64,000 nucleotides of DNA from an uncultured Eubacteriales bacterium (GTDB taxonomy: Bacteria > Bacillota > Clostridia > Oscillospirales > Acutalibacteraceae). The notes beneath the pieces are model-generated. The model had not been told where the DNA came from. It did not search any database and saw only the letters and a list, made by a program, of their open reading frames with translations. A program made the position numbers and the translations under genes. The stretch lies in NCBI GenBank assembly GCA_934477125.1, contig CAKSOL010000014.1:13461-77460 (forward strand), written 5' to 3'. This document shows positions 10,901 through 17,986 of the stretch, piece by piece (within the stretch, counting starts at the first letter, position 1; each line of letters opens with the position of its first letter).

Positions 10901-12235
10901 TTCATTTATATTAACGGTAAGCCCCGGACCGTTGCAATCAATCCTGCCGTTTCCGTTGCCGTCCCAACTCCAGCCGAGTCTGTAAGTCCAGCTGTCGGCG
11001 GTGTTTTCAATAAACCACGCGTCCCCTGCGTCCGCATAGGAGCGGTTTGAGTTTCCGTCCCACCAGTTATAGTTATTGGCTGATGTGAACCAGCGGGAAA
11101 ACCCGTCAATTTCCTGTGCAGCATCGCCCTTTACAATTGAAAATGCAGTAACGTCAATCGTATCACCGTAAGCAAACAACTTTGTATAAAAGCCGAAGCC
11201 CTCAATATATATTTTTTTATCTTCTGTGAGGCGTGATATTACTTCACTGTTTTTCAGCAAATCGACGCTGCCTGTCGTCTCGCCTGCCGCAATATCCGCA
11301 AGCTTTATAAACGAACGGGTATTGCCGTCATATGTTCCGTCCTCTTTCAAATTATATGTCTGAACCCAAAGCTCAACGGGCTTTGAAACATTGACTGTAT
11401 AATCAACACGGTTTGTTTTGTTTAAATCGACTGTGAGTCCCGGACCGTTGCAGTCAAGCCGTGCGCTGCCGCCCTCAACACTCCAGCGGTGATAATACTG
11501 CCAGCCGCCGTTAGGATGATTTATTAAAAATCCGCCGTTTGTAAGACCTCCGTAGGAATTTCCGTCCCACCACTTGCCGTCGTTTGCCGCAGTGAACCAG
11601 CGGGAAATGCCGTCAATCTCCTGTGTTTCCTCTGCTTTTCCGGCAGAAAAGGCAGTAACACTAATCGTATCACCGTAAGCAAAAGACTTTGTATAAAAGC
11701 CGAAACCCGAAATATGTATTTTCTTATCGGCAGTCAGGCGGGATACAAATTCGCTGTTTTTCAACAAATCTACGCTTTTGGTTGTCTCTCCTGCCGCAAT
11801 ATCCGCAAGCTTTATAAACGAACGGGTATTTTCATCCGGTGTACCGTCTTCTTTAAGATTATATGTCTGGACCCAAAGTTCGACAGGCTTTGAAACATTG
11901 ACTGTATAATCAACACGGTTTATTTCGTTTAAATCGACCGTAAGCCCCGGACCGTTGCAGTCAAGCCGTGCGCTGCCGCCCGTAGCGCTCCAGCGGTGAT
12001 AATACTGCCAGCCGCCGTTCGGGTGATTTATTAAAAATCCTCCGTTTGTAAGACCTCCGTAGGAATTTCCGTCCCACCACTTACTGTCATTATCGGCAGA
12101 AAACCATCGGTTAAAAAATTCCGTGCTTTCCGCCTTAGCCTTTACAGCCGATAAGCTGCTGAAAGTGCAGCCGGCTATCACACAGCAAAGGCACAGGGCA
12201 AGTGCGCGTTTAAAAAATACTGCCTGTTTGCTCAT
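7946..12235 (-). CDS. Giant cell-surface protein with six repeated carbohydrate-binding-like modules
   Basis: 1429 residues. The N-terminus has both a lipobox-like VIAGC (Cys23) and a possible AKA signal peptidase site near residue 35. Six related modules of about 155-160 residues follow, at about 42-199, 211-368, 380-540, 554-710, 806-960 and 979-1128. Each opens with a W-rich motif such as RWFSADNDSKWWDGNS or NWFSPDTLTTCWYNWDW and ends in a GFGF/V strand plus a short beta segment. A beta-rich domain (about 716-790) separates modules 4 and 5. A helical FIVAR-like segment (about 1145-1210) and a C-terminal region lead to SPLTGEKS, a hydrophobic helix and MKKGKER, which resembles a sortase signal. 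Modules 1 and 2 are nearly identical even at DNA level (507-bp period). A strong GGAGGAAA site supports the start. Glycan binding is inferred. Confidence 0.75.
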   Translation of the reverse strand: MSKQAVFFKRALALCLCCVIAGCTFSSLSAVKAKAESTEFFNRWFSADNDSKWWDGNSYGGLTNGGFLINHPNGGWQYYHRWSATGGSARLDCNGPGLTVDLNEINRVDYTVNVSKPVELWVQTYNLKEDGTPDENTRSFIKLADIAAGETTKSVDLLKNSEFVSRLTADKKIHISGFGFYTKSFAYGDTISVTAFSAGKAEETQEIDGISRWFTAANDGKWWDGNSYGGLTNGGFLINHPNGGWQYYHRWSVEGGSARLDCNGPGLTVDLNKTNRVDYTVNVSKPVELWVQTYNLKEDGTYDGNTRSFIKLADIAAGETTGSVDLLKNSEVISRLTEDKKIYIEGFGFYTKLFAYGDTIDVTAFSIVKGDAAQEIDGFSRWFTSANNYNWWDGNSNRSYADAGDAWFIENTADSWTYRLGWSWDGNGNGRIDCNGPGLTVNINEYNTVNFDITVSRPITLYAQVYRIENGAVDYNTRTFIPLKSLDKGEWAESFDLRSSNELMKMCNSENSLLIAGFGFKTEGFQNADTVKVSKFTLSLNKEPYVPTVTKHAESWILNHTPTAWWNWNWNMSDSDMSRISGEADSKGGVKLNFKGDFEDLRYIATGYTVDLKTDPYFYARFDTEVPCELYLLVSGSPEGNNGIKISDKLYSGNVNEKFRISDIAALAPYINNNSISVYGFRLIPQDDPTGKNIYFRTMDFGDMNFAIDLESVMRPAAPTITSNTKEMTDSVEITVSGVPETAKLTQYRIGRHGEWQTYSGAVTIKKNIELFARYIDENGYWSISESLSVSNIIKSPSEDAKPVIPNWFSPDTLTTCWYNWDWRYGSDDQDRFALDATDKYWTARVDQEWCMRIETQHNNSDFHCLIDLDEQTELFYKIDTQFELKISLKVKTGAANSSYAAVPVGTLTAGKNSGSFNISDNSELLSISDDENKLTVSGVIFEFATTKGNCFTVERFLFDSEDAYYPGYGGQDTVREITPTWFEPEQVDKWLNGKKQINISDNAATVEINTDNDWCATVNNAAEVSDITSNGTSVRINLQGANTLYLKTDSEFAADILLGIRSGGVVKYVKLGSLHKGKSEQVIDLKNIEKLSQLANNGSLTVTGIRFVPQNAADGDGLKVDLCTFNAAGKEYPGYEDTDKLKADEKVAAAVDKKIRAIGTVTLKSLNAIKAARSAYEALNSYQRSLVTEYASLVNAENSYYALALANGIFTEELPLDMILSHISENPSSLIEINLTAAQKLPAKVLAAAKNNSCDIRVNIYNDKENELIYSIVLQSKDLTDTSAPFDTSLSFAETKLTAAQKKALGTTKKLFYGMNKENRVTSYLIIMLNGKNSLFATDKNELYNFAVNKDFNLQSDFSTVRNNSVTLLIKGGGEYMLCEKNIVNVSAAPNRSPLTGEKSNAFPIILNLASITMLAVLTFKMKKGKER

Positions 12236-13553
12236 TTTCGTTTCCTCCGGTTCGTTTTATTATAAGGTATTTACTTTTATCAAACGGTACAGCTTTGAGA
12301 GAAGTAAATGAAGTATCGTTTAAATTTTTATATCCGTAACTACCGCCGAAGCTGTTACCCGTAAACCTCGGCGGAGTATTGAAAAATCGGTTCTCACCGT
12401 CGGTATTCATATAAATATAATTATCTGAAACCGTTACATTTTCAGGCCCGCCGCCTCTCTCTCCCCACTGATATGTTCCTATTAAACGCGTATGAATATT
12501 TTTTTCAACCGAGACACGGTTATTTGAAATTTTTATATTCTTAATCGGCCCCGAAAGCGTGAATATCTGCCCTGAATCGTCAATGCTGATATTTCGTTCT
12601 ACGGTAATTCCGTTGTTGTAACCGCCGATATCACCCGAAGTGCAAAGCAATATAAACCCGCCGTCATTGTGATGACTTAGATTATCAGCAACAACCGTAT
12701 CGGTGCAGTTTATATCTACATCATAGCCCTGACCGTCGCCCGCTATGAGCACACAGCCGAAAGCCTCGTTTTCACGCATTACCGCATTTTGCGAATTATG
12801 CGGCCAAATTCCGGCATATGGCGTGTTCCCCGCAAAGCAGCACATTGTCACGGTATTGTGTTCGATAATCGGGCTTTCAGCACAGGACTGAAAAATTCCG
12901 TCGCCACCGCAGCGGGCAATATAGTTATCCGTAATGCGAATATTCTGCGAAGGTGTGTATGGCAGGTCTGTCCAGTCAATACCCACCCTGTAACTGTAGG
13001 CGGAGGAAAATGTAATTCCCTGCGCTCCGATATCACACACGGTGCAACCGGTAACCGTCACGCCGTCATAGCTTACCGGTGAGTCGGCTGGATCGCACCA
13101 AATTATTATTCCGCCCGCCTCTCTTCCGAAAGATGTTACTATATTATGCACATAAAGATTTTTAATGGTAATTCCGCGATATTCTCCGCCCTTTTCTCTG
13201 CAGCACACAAATACTCCGCGGCGCAGCTTATGTATATCGGAAGAAATATTGGTAATTTCAAGATTACTTATTTCAATATAGGATAGATTTCTGATTTCAA
13301 CCGCATTTTCCGCTCCGCAACCGTTAATTATCGGTAAAGGTCCCTCTCCGCAGGCGGTGATGCGAACAGGCTTATCTTTCGTGCCGCCGTTTTTCGGCTT
13401 GAGCGTTCCCGTGAAAACACTTCCGCACATCAGAGCCACCGTTGTCCCCGGATAAAGCTTTAATTCATTTATTCTTTCCAGAGTTGCAAAAGCGCTTGCC
13501 GGTGTTAATCCGTCGTTTTTGTCATCGCCGTTTACGGCATCTGCATAATACAT
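12210..13553 (-). CDS. Right-handed parallel beta-helix protein without signal peptide
   Basis: 447 residues, first gene of the minus-strand operon. It opens MYYADAVNGDDKNDG and then shows beta-helix rungs with GQGYDVDI, GGFILLCT and QIFTLSGPI. It is the paralogue of the lipoprotein at 4297-6084 but has no export signal, so it should act in the cytoplasm unless it is exported another way. An upstream start is unlikely: GGGGTG lies a few bases before the ATG and a promoter lies just beyond. It overlaps the start of the giant surface protein by 26 bases. Pectate-lyase-like folds include lyases, epimerases and hydrolases; no active site can be assigned from sequence alone. A cytoplasmic/exported pair suggests stepwise breakdown of one glycan. 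Confidence 0.8.
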   Translation of the reverse strand: MYYADAVNGDDKNDGLTPASAFATLERINELKLYPGTTVALMCGSVFTGTLKPKNGGTKDKPVRITACGEGPLPIINGCGAENAVEIRNLSYIEISNLEITNISSDIHKLRRGVFVCCREKGGEYRGITIKNLYVHNIVTSFGREAGGIIIWCDPADSPVSYDGVTVTGCTVCDIGAQGITFSSAYSYRVGIDWTDLPYTPSQNIRITDNYIARCGGDGIFQSCAESPIIEHNTVTMCCFAGNTPYAGIWPHNSQNAVMRENEAFGCVLIAGDGQGYDVDINCTDTVVADNLSHHNDGGFILLCTSGDIGGYNNGITVERNISIDDSGQIFTLSGPIKNIKISNNRVSVEKNIHTRLIGTYQWGERGGGPENVTVSDNYIYMNTDGENRFFNTPPRFTGNSFGGSYGYKNLNDTSFTSLKAVPFDKSKYLIIKRTGGNENEQTGSIF

Positions 13554-13578
13554 TTCTTCACCCCTTTTTTACATTATC

Positions 13579-13607
13579 ATCATATTACACAAGCTTTTAA
13601 ATTTCAA
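13579..13607 (-). promoter_or_regulatory. Promoter of the minus-strand carbohydrate operon
   Basis: On the minus strand TTGAAA (13607-13602) and TATGAT (13584-13579) are separated by 17 bases, a good match to a sigma-A promoter, about 26 bases before the first gene's start codon. Confidence 0.7.
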
Positions 13608-13623
13608 TACGCCGTTTTCTTCC

Positions 13624-13682
13624 AATATACCATTTTCCGCATTTTTAAATCGGAAATATGCGTAATATACCGTTTTCCGCAT
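13624..13682. promoter_or_regulatory. Pair of 19-bp direct repeats between divergent promoters (candidate activator sites)
   Basis: AATATACCATTTTCCGCAT (13624-13642) and AATATACCGTTTTCCGCAT (13664-13682) differ at one base and start exactly 40 bp apart, close to four helical turns. They lie upstream of the -35 boxes of both divergent promoters. This arrangement is typical of AraC-type or other activators binding as tandem protomers. No regulator gene is present nearby in the window. Confidence 0.6.
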
Positions 13683-13720
13683 GGTTTGCGCCGTTGAAAA
13701 TATTTCGTGAAAATTTGCTA

Positions 13721-13749
13721 TTGCAAGGCAAAATGTTTTTTGCTATTAT
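13721..13749 (+). promoter_or_regulatory. Promoter of the DUF4091 gene
   Basis: TTGCAA (13721-13726), a 17-base spacer and TATTAT (13744-13749), about 30 bases before the ATG at 13780. A TAGGGGAG ribosome binding site follows. Confidence 0.72.
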
Positions 13750-13779
13750 ACATTTAAAGATTATTTAGGGGAGATTTGT

Positions 13780-15426
13780 ATGAATGTTACGGCCTGTTGG
13801 GTTTCTTCGCTGGAGAAAGTTATGCCTGAACAATCGCCGGTCGGGCATAAAATTTCGCACGGCTCTGCCCTGCGCGGTGAACGCTTTAATGTTCAGCTGG
13901 CTTTTCGCGCCGACGACGGCTTGCGTGATGATTTTTTTGTTGAATGGGAGAGCGATTTAAAAGAAAACATACGCTGCTATCAGGTACAAAGCGTACCGGT
14001 ACGCCTTGTAAAGTATAAATGGGCGGACGATGATTTTCTTTCGGATAAACCGGGGCTTTACCCCGATCTGCTTGAAATATGCAGCGGCAGAGCCGAATAC
14101 TCGCCCGGTCTTTGGAACTGCCTGTGGTTTGAAATAACCGTACCCGAAAACGCAGCGGCAGGCGAACATAATCTGTGCGTTACATTAAAAAACGAAGCCG
14201 AGCCCGAATGTGTGGCAGTGACAAGCTTTTCATTAAATGTAATTCCCGCCGCACTGCCGCCGCTGCGGCTCATTCATACCGAGTGGTTTCACTGTGACAG
14301 CCTTGCGGTATATTACGGAACGGAGGTTTTCAGCGAACGGCACTGGGAAATAATGGGTAATTATATTCGTCAGGCTGCGTATTACGGCGTTAATATGCTG
14401 CTCACTCCGCTTTTCACTCCCCCGCTCGATACTGCCGTCGGCTCTGAAAGACCAACCGTTCAGCTTGTTGATATTTATCATTCGAAAAATGGGTATTCAT
14501 TTGATTTTTCAAAGCTTGACCGTTATATTAAGTTAGCGCTTGACTGCGGAATTAAATATTTTGAATTTCCGCATCTTTTCACACAATGGGGCAGCGAACA
14601 CGCGCCCAAAATCATCGTGACGGAAAACAGCAAGTCATACCGTCGCTTTGGATGGGAAACAAACGCCGATTCAGCCGAATACGCCGAATTTTTACAAAGC
14701 TTTCTGCCGGCGGTTAAATCCTTTATGAAAGAAAAAAAACTTTTGGATAACTGCCTGTTTCATATATCCGACGAGCCTGACGAAAAGCACATTGACAGTT
14801 ACCGAAAAGCAGTACAGACTGTTCTTTCGCTGCTAAAAGACTGTAAAACCTTTGACGCACTTTCGGAATATTCGTTTTACAGCGAGGGCTTGGTGCAAAT
14901 TCCGGTACCCGATAATGAACACGCCGAAGAATTTTACCGAAAAGGGGTATCGGAGAGATGGGTCTACTATTGCTGCGGTCAGTTAAACCGCGTTTGCAAC
15001 CGAATGATTGCAATGCCGTCCTACCGCAACCGTGCGCTCGGACTTCAGCTTTTCCGCTATCAAATTTCCGGTTTTTTGCATTGGGGCTACAATTATTGGT
15101 TTAATTACCTTTCCAGAAAGCCCGTCAACCCGTTTTTCACAACCGACGCCGGGCAAAATTTCCCCGCAGGCGATCCGTTTTTGGTTTATCCCGGAAGCGA
15201 CGGAAAGCCCCTGCCCTCAATCCGCCAGCTTGTTTTGTTTGACGCATTGCAGGATTTGCGCGCGCTGCAGCTTTTAGCCGAAACGGAAGGGTTTGAAAAA
15301 ACCGCCGAATGGCTTGAAAAGGAAATCGGTTACAAAATTTCATTCACAGATTATCCGCGCAGCGCAAAATCTTTTTATGAGCTGAGAGAGGCGATAAATC
15401 GCCGTATAGCCGACATTCTTAAATAA
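13780..15426 (+). CDS. DUF4091 / GH123-like putative glycoside hydrolase
   Basis: 548 residues, no signal peptide. The N-terminal part (about 1-165) is a beta-sandwich. The rest is a predicted TIM-barrel of the DUF4091 type, related to GH123 beta-N-acetylgalactosaminidases. The C-terminal signature is present: DPFLVYPGSDGKPLPSIR and LVLFDALQDLRALQLL, preceded by GFLHWGYNYW. The LFHISDEPDEKH segment carries an adjacent Asp-Glu pair at the position where GH123 enzymes, which use substrate-assisted catalysis, place their catalytic pair. This supports an N-acetylhexosamine-containing substrate, but that is inference. It is transcribed away from the beta-helix operon under a shared control region, so it probably cleaves the imported sugar in the cytoplasm. 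Confidence 0.78.
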   Translation: MNVTACWVSSLEKVMPEQSPVGHKISHGSALRGERFNVQLAFRADDGLRDDFFVEWESDLKENIRCYQVQSVPVRLVKYKWADDDFLSDKPGLYPDLLEICSGRAEYSPGLWNCLWFEITVPENAAAGEHNLCVTLKNEAEPECVAVTSFSLNVIPAALPPLRLIHTEWFHCDSLAVYYGTEVFSERHWEIMGNYIRQAAYYGVNMLLTPLFTPPLDTAVGSERPTVQLVDIYHSKNGYSFDFSKLDRYIKLALDCGIKYFEFPHLFTQWGSEHAPKIIVTENSKSYRRFGWETNADSAEYAEFLQSFLPAVKSFMKEKKLLDNCLFHISDEPDEKHIDSYRKAVQTVLSLLKDCKTFDALSEYSFYSEGLVQIPVPDNEHAEEFYRKGVSERWVYYCCGQLNRVCNRMIAMPSYRNRALGLQLFRYQISGFLHWGYNYWFNYLSRKPVNPFFTTDAGQNFPAGDPFLVYPGSDGKPLPSIRQLVLFDALQDLRALQLLAETEGFEKTAEWLEKEIGYKISFTDYPRSAKSFYELREAINRRIADILK

Positions 15427-15476
15427 CTGTTATCACCAAAAATATGCTTTTTTGTATATTGTGCGAAAATGAACGA

Positions 15477-15506
15477 TTGAATTTTCTTTTATTGCTGTAA
15501 TATACT
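15477..15506 (+). promoter_or_regulatory. Promoter of the dockerin gene
   Basis: TTGAAT (15477-15482), an 18-base spacer and TATACT (15501-15506), within the 120-base gap between the DUF4091 gene and the dockerin gene. A GTATATTGTGCGAAAATG stretch just upstream weakly resembles, in reverse, the 19-bp repeats at 13.6 kb. Confidence 0.6.
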
Positions 15507-15546
15507 GTGTTCAGCACAAAAATTCAGTAAAAGGAGATTGATTTTA

Positions 15547-17121
15547 ATGGCACGATTTAAAAAAGCATGCGCATTTCTTACGGCACTGGCTATGGCGGCG
15601 GTTTCGCTGTTTATCCCGACATTCGGCGCAGTAGCCGAAGGAGCGGGAGATCTTGTTCCGGATTGGTTTAATGAGGATCAGCGCACAACCTGGTGGGCAA
15701 CTGATTCTTTTACGGGTGAAGACAACTGGCGGTTCAACATTACCGTATCGGGCGGAGTTTGGACTTACACGCAGCACAGTAATTTGTATGATCACGGTCA
15801 CGCACAAAGCAGCGGTACACAATACGATCTTGATTTATCGGTAAATCCCTATCTTAATTTTGTTACCGAAATGGTAGGCGAAAGTGCTTATATCAGTCTG
15901 CGCTGCCGCGATGAGATAGACGGAATGAAAACCGTTAAGGTTGCCTTAATTCAGGCGGGAAAGCAAACCGTAAGCGTTGACCTTACTCAGAACTATGACA
16001 TTATGAAGGCGGCGGGAGCGGATAAAAAGCTGCATTTATACGGCGTTGTATTTACAACGGATAAATTCGGCAAATTCAACAAAAAAGATGAATCACTTTC
16101 GTTTAAAAATTTCCGTTTCACTTCACAAAAGGAAACAAATAAAAACGACCGCTACTGGCTCGACCCTGTTGCAGACTATAATTGGTTTCACTATGATTGG
16201 AATATCAGCAAAATAGATGGCAACGATAACAACACACGATTTAAAGTTTATCATAACCCGGGCGGCTTTTTACAGCTTCAGCTTAAATGGCCAGGCAGCG
16301 ACATGAAGCGTTTAACTAACCCGTATTCCACCAAGCTTATTGACCTTAACACCTTCACCCGTATGCATTACGCAACCCCGTGGATGGAAAAAGATCTTGG
16401 AGTTTATTTAATTGTTTCGCCGCTTAACAATGACGGCAGTTTGAACGATAAAATAAAAAATACTGTTTTTATAGGCACGATTCTCGGAGGCAGAGCCAGA
16501 GAGGGATATTTTGATTTAATCGGGAACGCAGAGCTTTTATCACTTGCAAGTAGCGGCAAAAAACTTTACATCAGGGGTGTTGAATTAGATATTTCCGCTT
16601 GGGGCGGATGGGTGGATGTAAATATCAGAGACCTTTCTTTCCGTATGCCCGAAGAAATTACCGCCGACTGCAATTTCACCACCGCCGGCACACGCATTTC
16701 ATCAAACAGCGAAAACGATACGTTTACGGTAAGCGCAGCAGCAGTCTATACCAAAACCGATGCTGTTAAATATCAGTGGTATGTTGACGGCGTACTTAAA
16801 GAAAAGGAAACGGAAGCTAACATTACGCTTGATAACAGCAAAGTCGGCAGTCACACCGTGCGTTCGGTGGTTACGGTAGGCGATATTCCCTATTTCAACA
16901 CAAAATTCTTTGAATCGGAAACATACACCTACGGAAAATATATCGCCGGCAATGTTTCAATGAGCGGAGAACTCGGTACGGAAGACCTCACCGTTTTAAG
17001 AAAAAATATACTGGGCGTAAATTCATTTGACGAGCTGCAAAAACTCGCAGCCGATATGAACAATGACAACGAGATCGACATAAGAGACCTTATCAGCCTA
17101 AAAAAAGCGCTCGCTAAATAA
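15547..17121 (+). CDS. Secreted dockerin-type protein with two WW-rich surface modules
   Basis: 524 residues from the ATG at 15547, which lies 10 bases after AAGGAG; an in-frame TTG at 15538 is too close to that site. The signal peptide runs to about AVAEGAG. Two modules follow (about 36-190 and 205-370), starting DWFNEDQRTTWWATDSF and YWLDPVADYNWFHYDWN, the same family as in the giant protein at 7946-12235. An Ig-like domain (about 378-465) comes next. The C-terminus is a type I dockerin with two calcium-binding-like halves: GNVSMSGELGTEDLTVLRKN and DMNNDNEIDIRDLISLKKAL. Dockerins dock proteins onto cohesin scaffolds, so this protein likely joins a cellulosome-like complex. No scaffoldin is in the window. 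Confidence 0.85.
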   Translation: MARFKKACAFLTALAMAAVSLFIPTFGAVAEGAGDLVPDWFNEDQRTTWWATDSFTGEDNWRFNITVSGGVWTYTQHSNLYDHGHAQSSGTQYDLDLSVNPYLNFVTEMVGESAYISLRCRDEIDGMKTVKVALIQAGKQTVSVDLTQNYDIMKAAGADKKLHLYGVVFTTDKFGKFNKKDESLSFKNFRFTSQKETNKNDRYWLDPVADYNWFHYDWNISKIDGNDNNTRFKVYHNPGGFLQLQLKWPGSDMKRLTNPYSTKLIDLNTFTRMHYATPWMEKDLGVYLIVSPLNNDGSLNDKIKNTVFIGTILGGRAREGYFDLIGNAELLSLASSGKKLYIRGVELDISAWGGWVDVNIRDLSFRMPEEITADCNFTTAGTRISSNSENDTFTVSAAAVYTKTDAVKYQWYVDGVLKEKETEANITLDNSKVGSHTVRSVVTVGDIPYFNTKFFESETYTYGKYIAGNVSMSGELGTEDLTVLRKNILGVNSFDELQKLAADMNNDNEIDIRDLISLKKALAK

Positions 17122-17127
17122 AACAAC

Positions 17128-17176
17128 AGGGTTGTCGCAAGTGAGAAAATCACAAGCGGCAACCCTATTTTTTTGT
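17128..17176 (+). terminator. Intrinsic terminator after the dockerin gene
   Basis: Arms GGGTTGTCGC (17129-17138) and GCGGCAACCC (17156-17165) form a stem with one G-T pair, followed by a T-run (ATTTTTTTG). Confidence 0.85.
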
Positions 17177-17194
17177 TTTTGCCGTTTCAGGCTA

Positions 17195-17241
17195 TTTATG
17201 TTACCAACCACACAAACCGTTCTGTATTGTTACTGCCGTAT
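17195..17241. repeat. Dispersed 47-bp repeat, copy A
   Basis: Matches 29468-29514 in the same orientation with about four differences; the core is ACCAACCACACAAACCGTTC. Here it ends inside the broken serine recombinase gene and replaces its 3' part. Copy B does the same to the spoIIID-like gene. The length and the joining of two unrelated genes suggest the end of a former mobile element. Confidence 0.7.
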
Positions 17242-17496
17242 TTCTCGCAAAGCGCGAGATGTCTTTTACAACCACCATATCAAACAGTCCGCTCTCGGCG
17301 TCCGTCATCATTTTAAGGAACTGCTTTCGGTTTTTATTTTTTGTTCCCGATAATCCTTCGTCTGCATACAGTTTTACAAGCCTGTCCCCCCCCCCGAACG
17401 GTCGGTGTATTCCTTAAAAAAGTTTTTCTGCGCTTCCGGCGAATTTAACTGGTCTTCCTTTTCGGTTGATACACGGCAGTAAGCCGCTATATTCAT
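17205..17496 (-). pseudogene. Serine recombinase remnant (frameshifted and truncated)
   Basis: From an ATG at 17496 with a good AGGAAAGGAG site, the minus strand reads MNIAAYCRVSTEKEDQLNS, the start of a serine recombinase catalytic domain with its nucleophilic Ser in YCRVST. After EYTDRS a run of ten G (minus strand; C10 at 17386-17395) shifts the frame. In the next frame the protein continues KLYADEGLSGTKNKNRKQF and VVKDISRFARNT, again typical of the family. It then enters the 47-bp dispersed repeat and stops. Only about 85 residues of the usual 500 or more remain, so it is not functional. The G10 tract could in part be a sequencing artefact. Confidence 0.82.
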
Positions 17497-17576
17497 AAAA
17501 ATTTCTCCTTTCCTGCAATTATGTGACAACACAATACCACAATCGTTTTCACAAGTCCAGCGAAGAAACCGACTTT

Positions 17577-17611
17577 TTTATAAAAGCCATCCTGCTTTAT
17601 GCAGAATGGCT
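17577..17611 (-). terminator. Hairpin/terminator in mobile-element debris
   Basis: Minus-strand arms AGCCATTCTGC and GCAGGATGGCT with a 5-base loop, followed by a TTTATAAAAAA stretch. It follows the small coding remnant at 17597-17740. Confidence 0.6.
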
Positions 17612-17740
17612 CATTGTTTTTTCACTGTTCTGAACAGCGGTTTTTATCGCTTTTTCAACCCTTGGTTTGTTTGCCTCTATAAAAAGTTTTAAGAGCATTT
17701 CGGCGGTGTCCTCCACCGAGTTTGGATTGCAGAAAAGACA
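17597..17740 (-). pseudogene. Coding debris, probably from a transposon
   Basis: In one minus-strand frame the segment reads CNPNSVEDTAEMLLKLFIEA and continues NKPRVEKAIKTAVQNSEK to a stop at 17597. Further upstream (to about 17870) another frame gives RYALDNENETEGEFTERNRN. Neither has a start codon with a ribosome binding site, and the frames are broken relative to each other. I do not recognise the protein. Its position beside the recombinase remnant suggests decayed mobile-element genes. The rest of the gap from 17177 to 17986 holds only the repeat, the remnants and the hairpins listed here. Confidence 0.35.
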
Positions 17741-17895
17741 CTGAGAATTATTGAGGGTGAGAATTAGGTCTTGACGACGGCTTTAAACGTATAGAAAAAA
17801 CATTACGGTTGCGCTCCGTGAATTCTCCCTCGGTCTCGTTTTCATTATCAAGCGCGTATCGTTTGCCGAAACAGTCCGCCGTTGTTCAGAGTATA

Positions 17896-17946
17896 TAAAA
17901 GACTCCCCGAGCGTATTTGGATCTGTCTGATACAATCGGGGAGCCT
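17896..17946 (-). terminator. Terminator of the purine operon
   Basis: On the minus strand, arms GCTCCCCGA and TCGGGGAGT flank a 25-base loop, followed by CTTTTATAT, about 40 bases after the purL stop codon. Confidence 0.75.
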
Positions 17947-17986
17947 TTGCCTATAAATTGTAAAACTTATTTTGGGGGTCTAACTG

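Noticed and set aside
7946..12235. CRISPR-like or satellite repeat in the giant surface gene
   Set aside because: The repeat is a coding duplication in frame, with a 507-bp period and protein-level divergence, not short spaced repeats.
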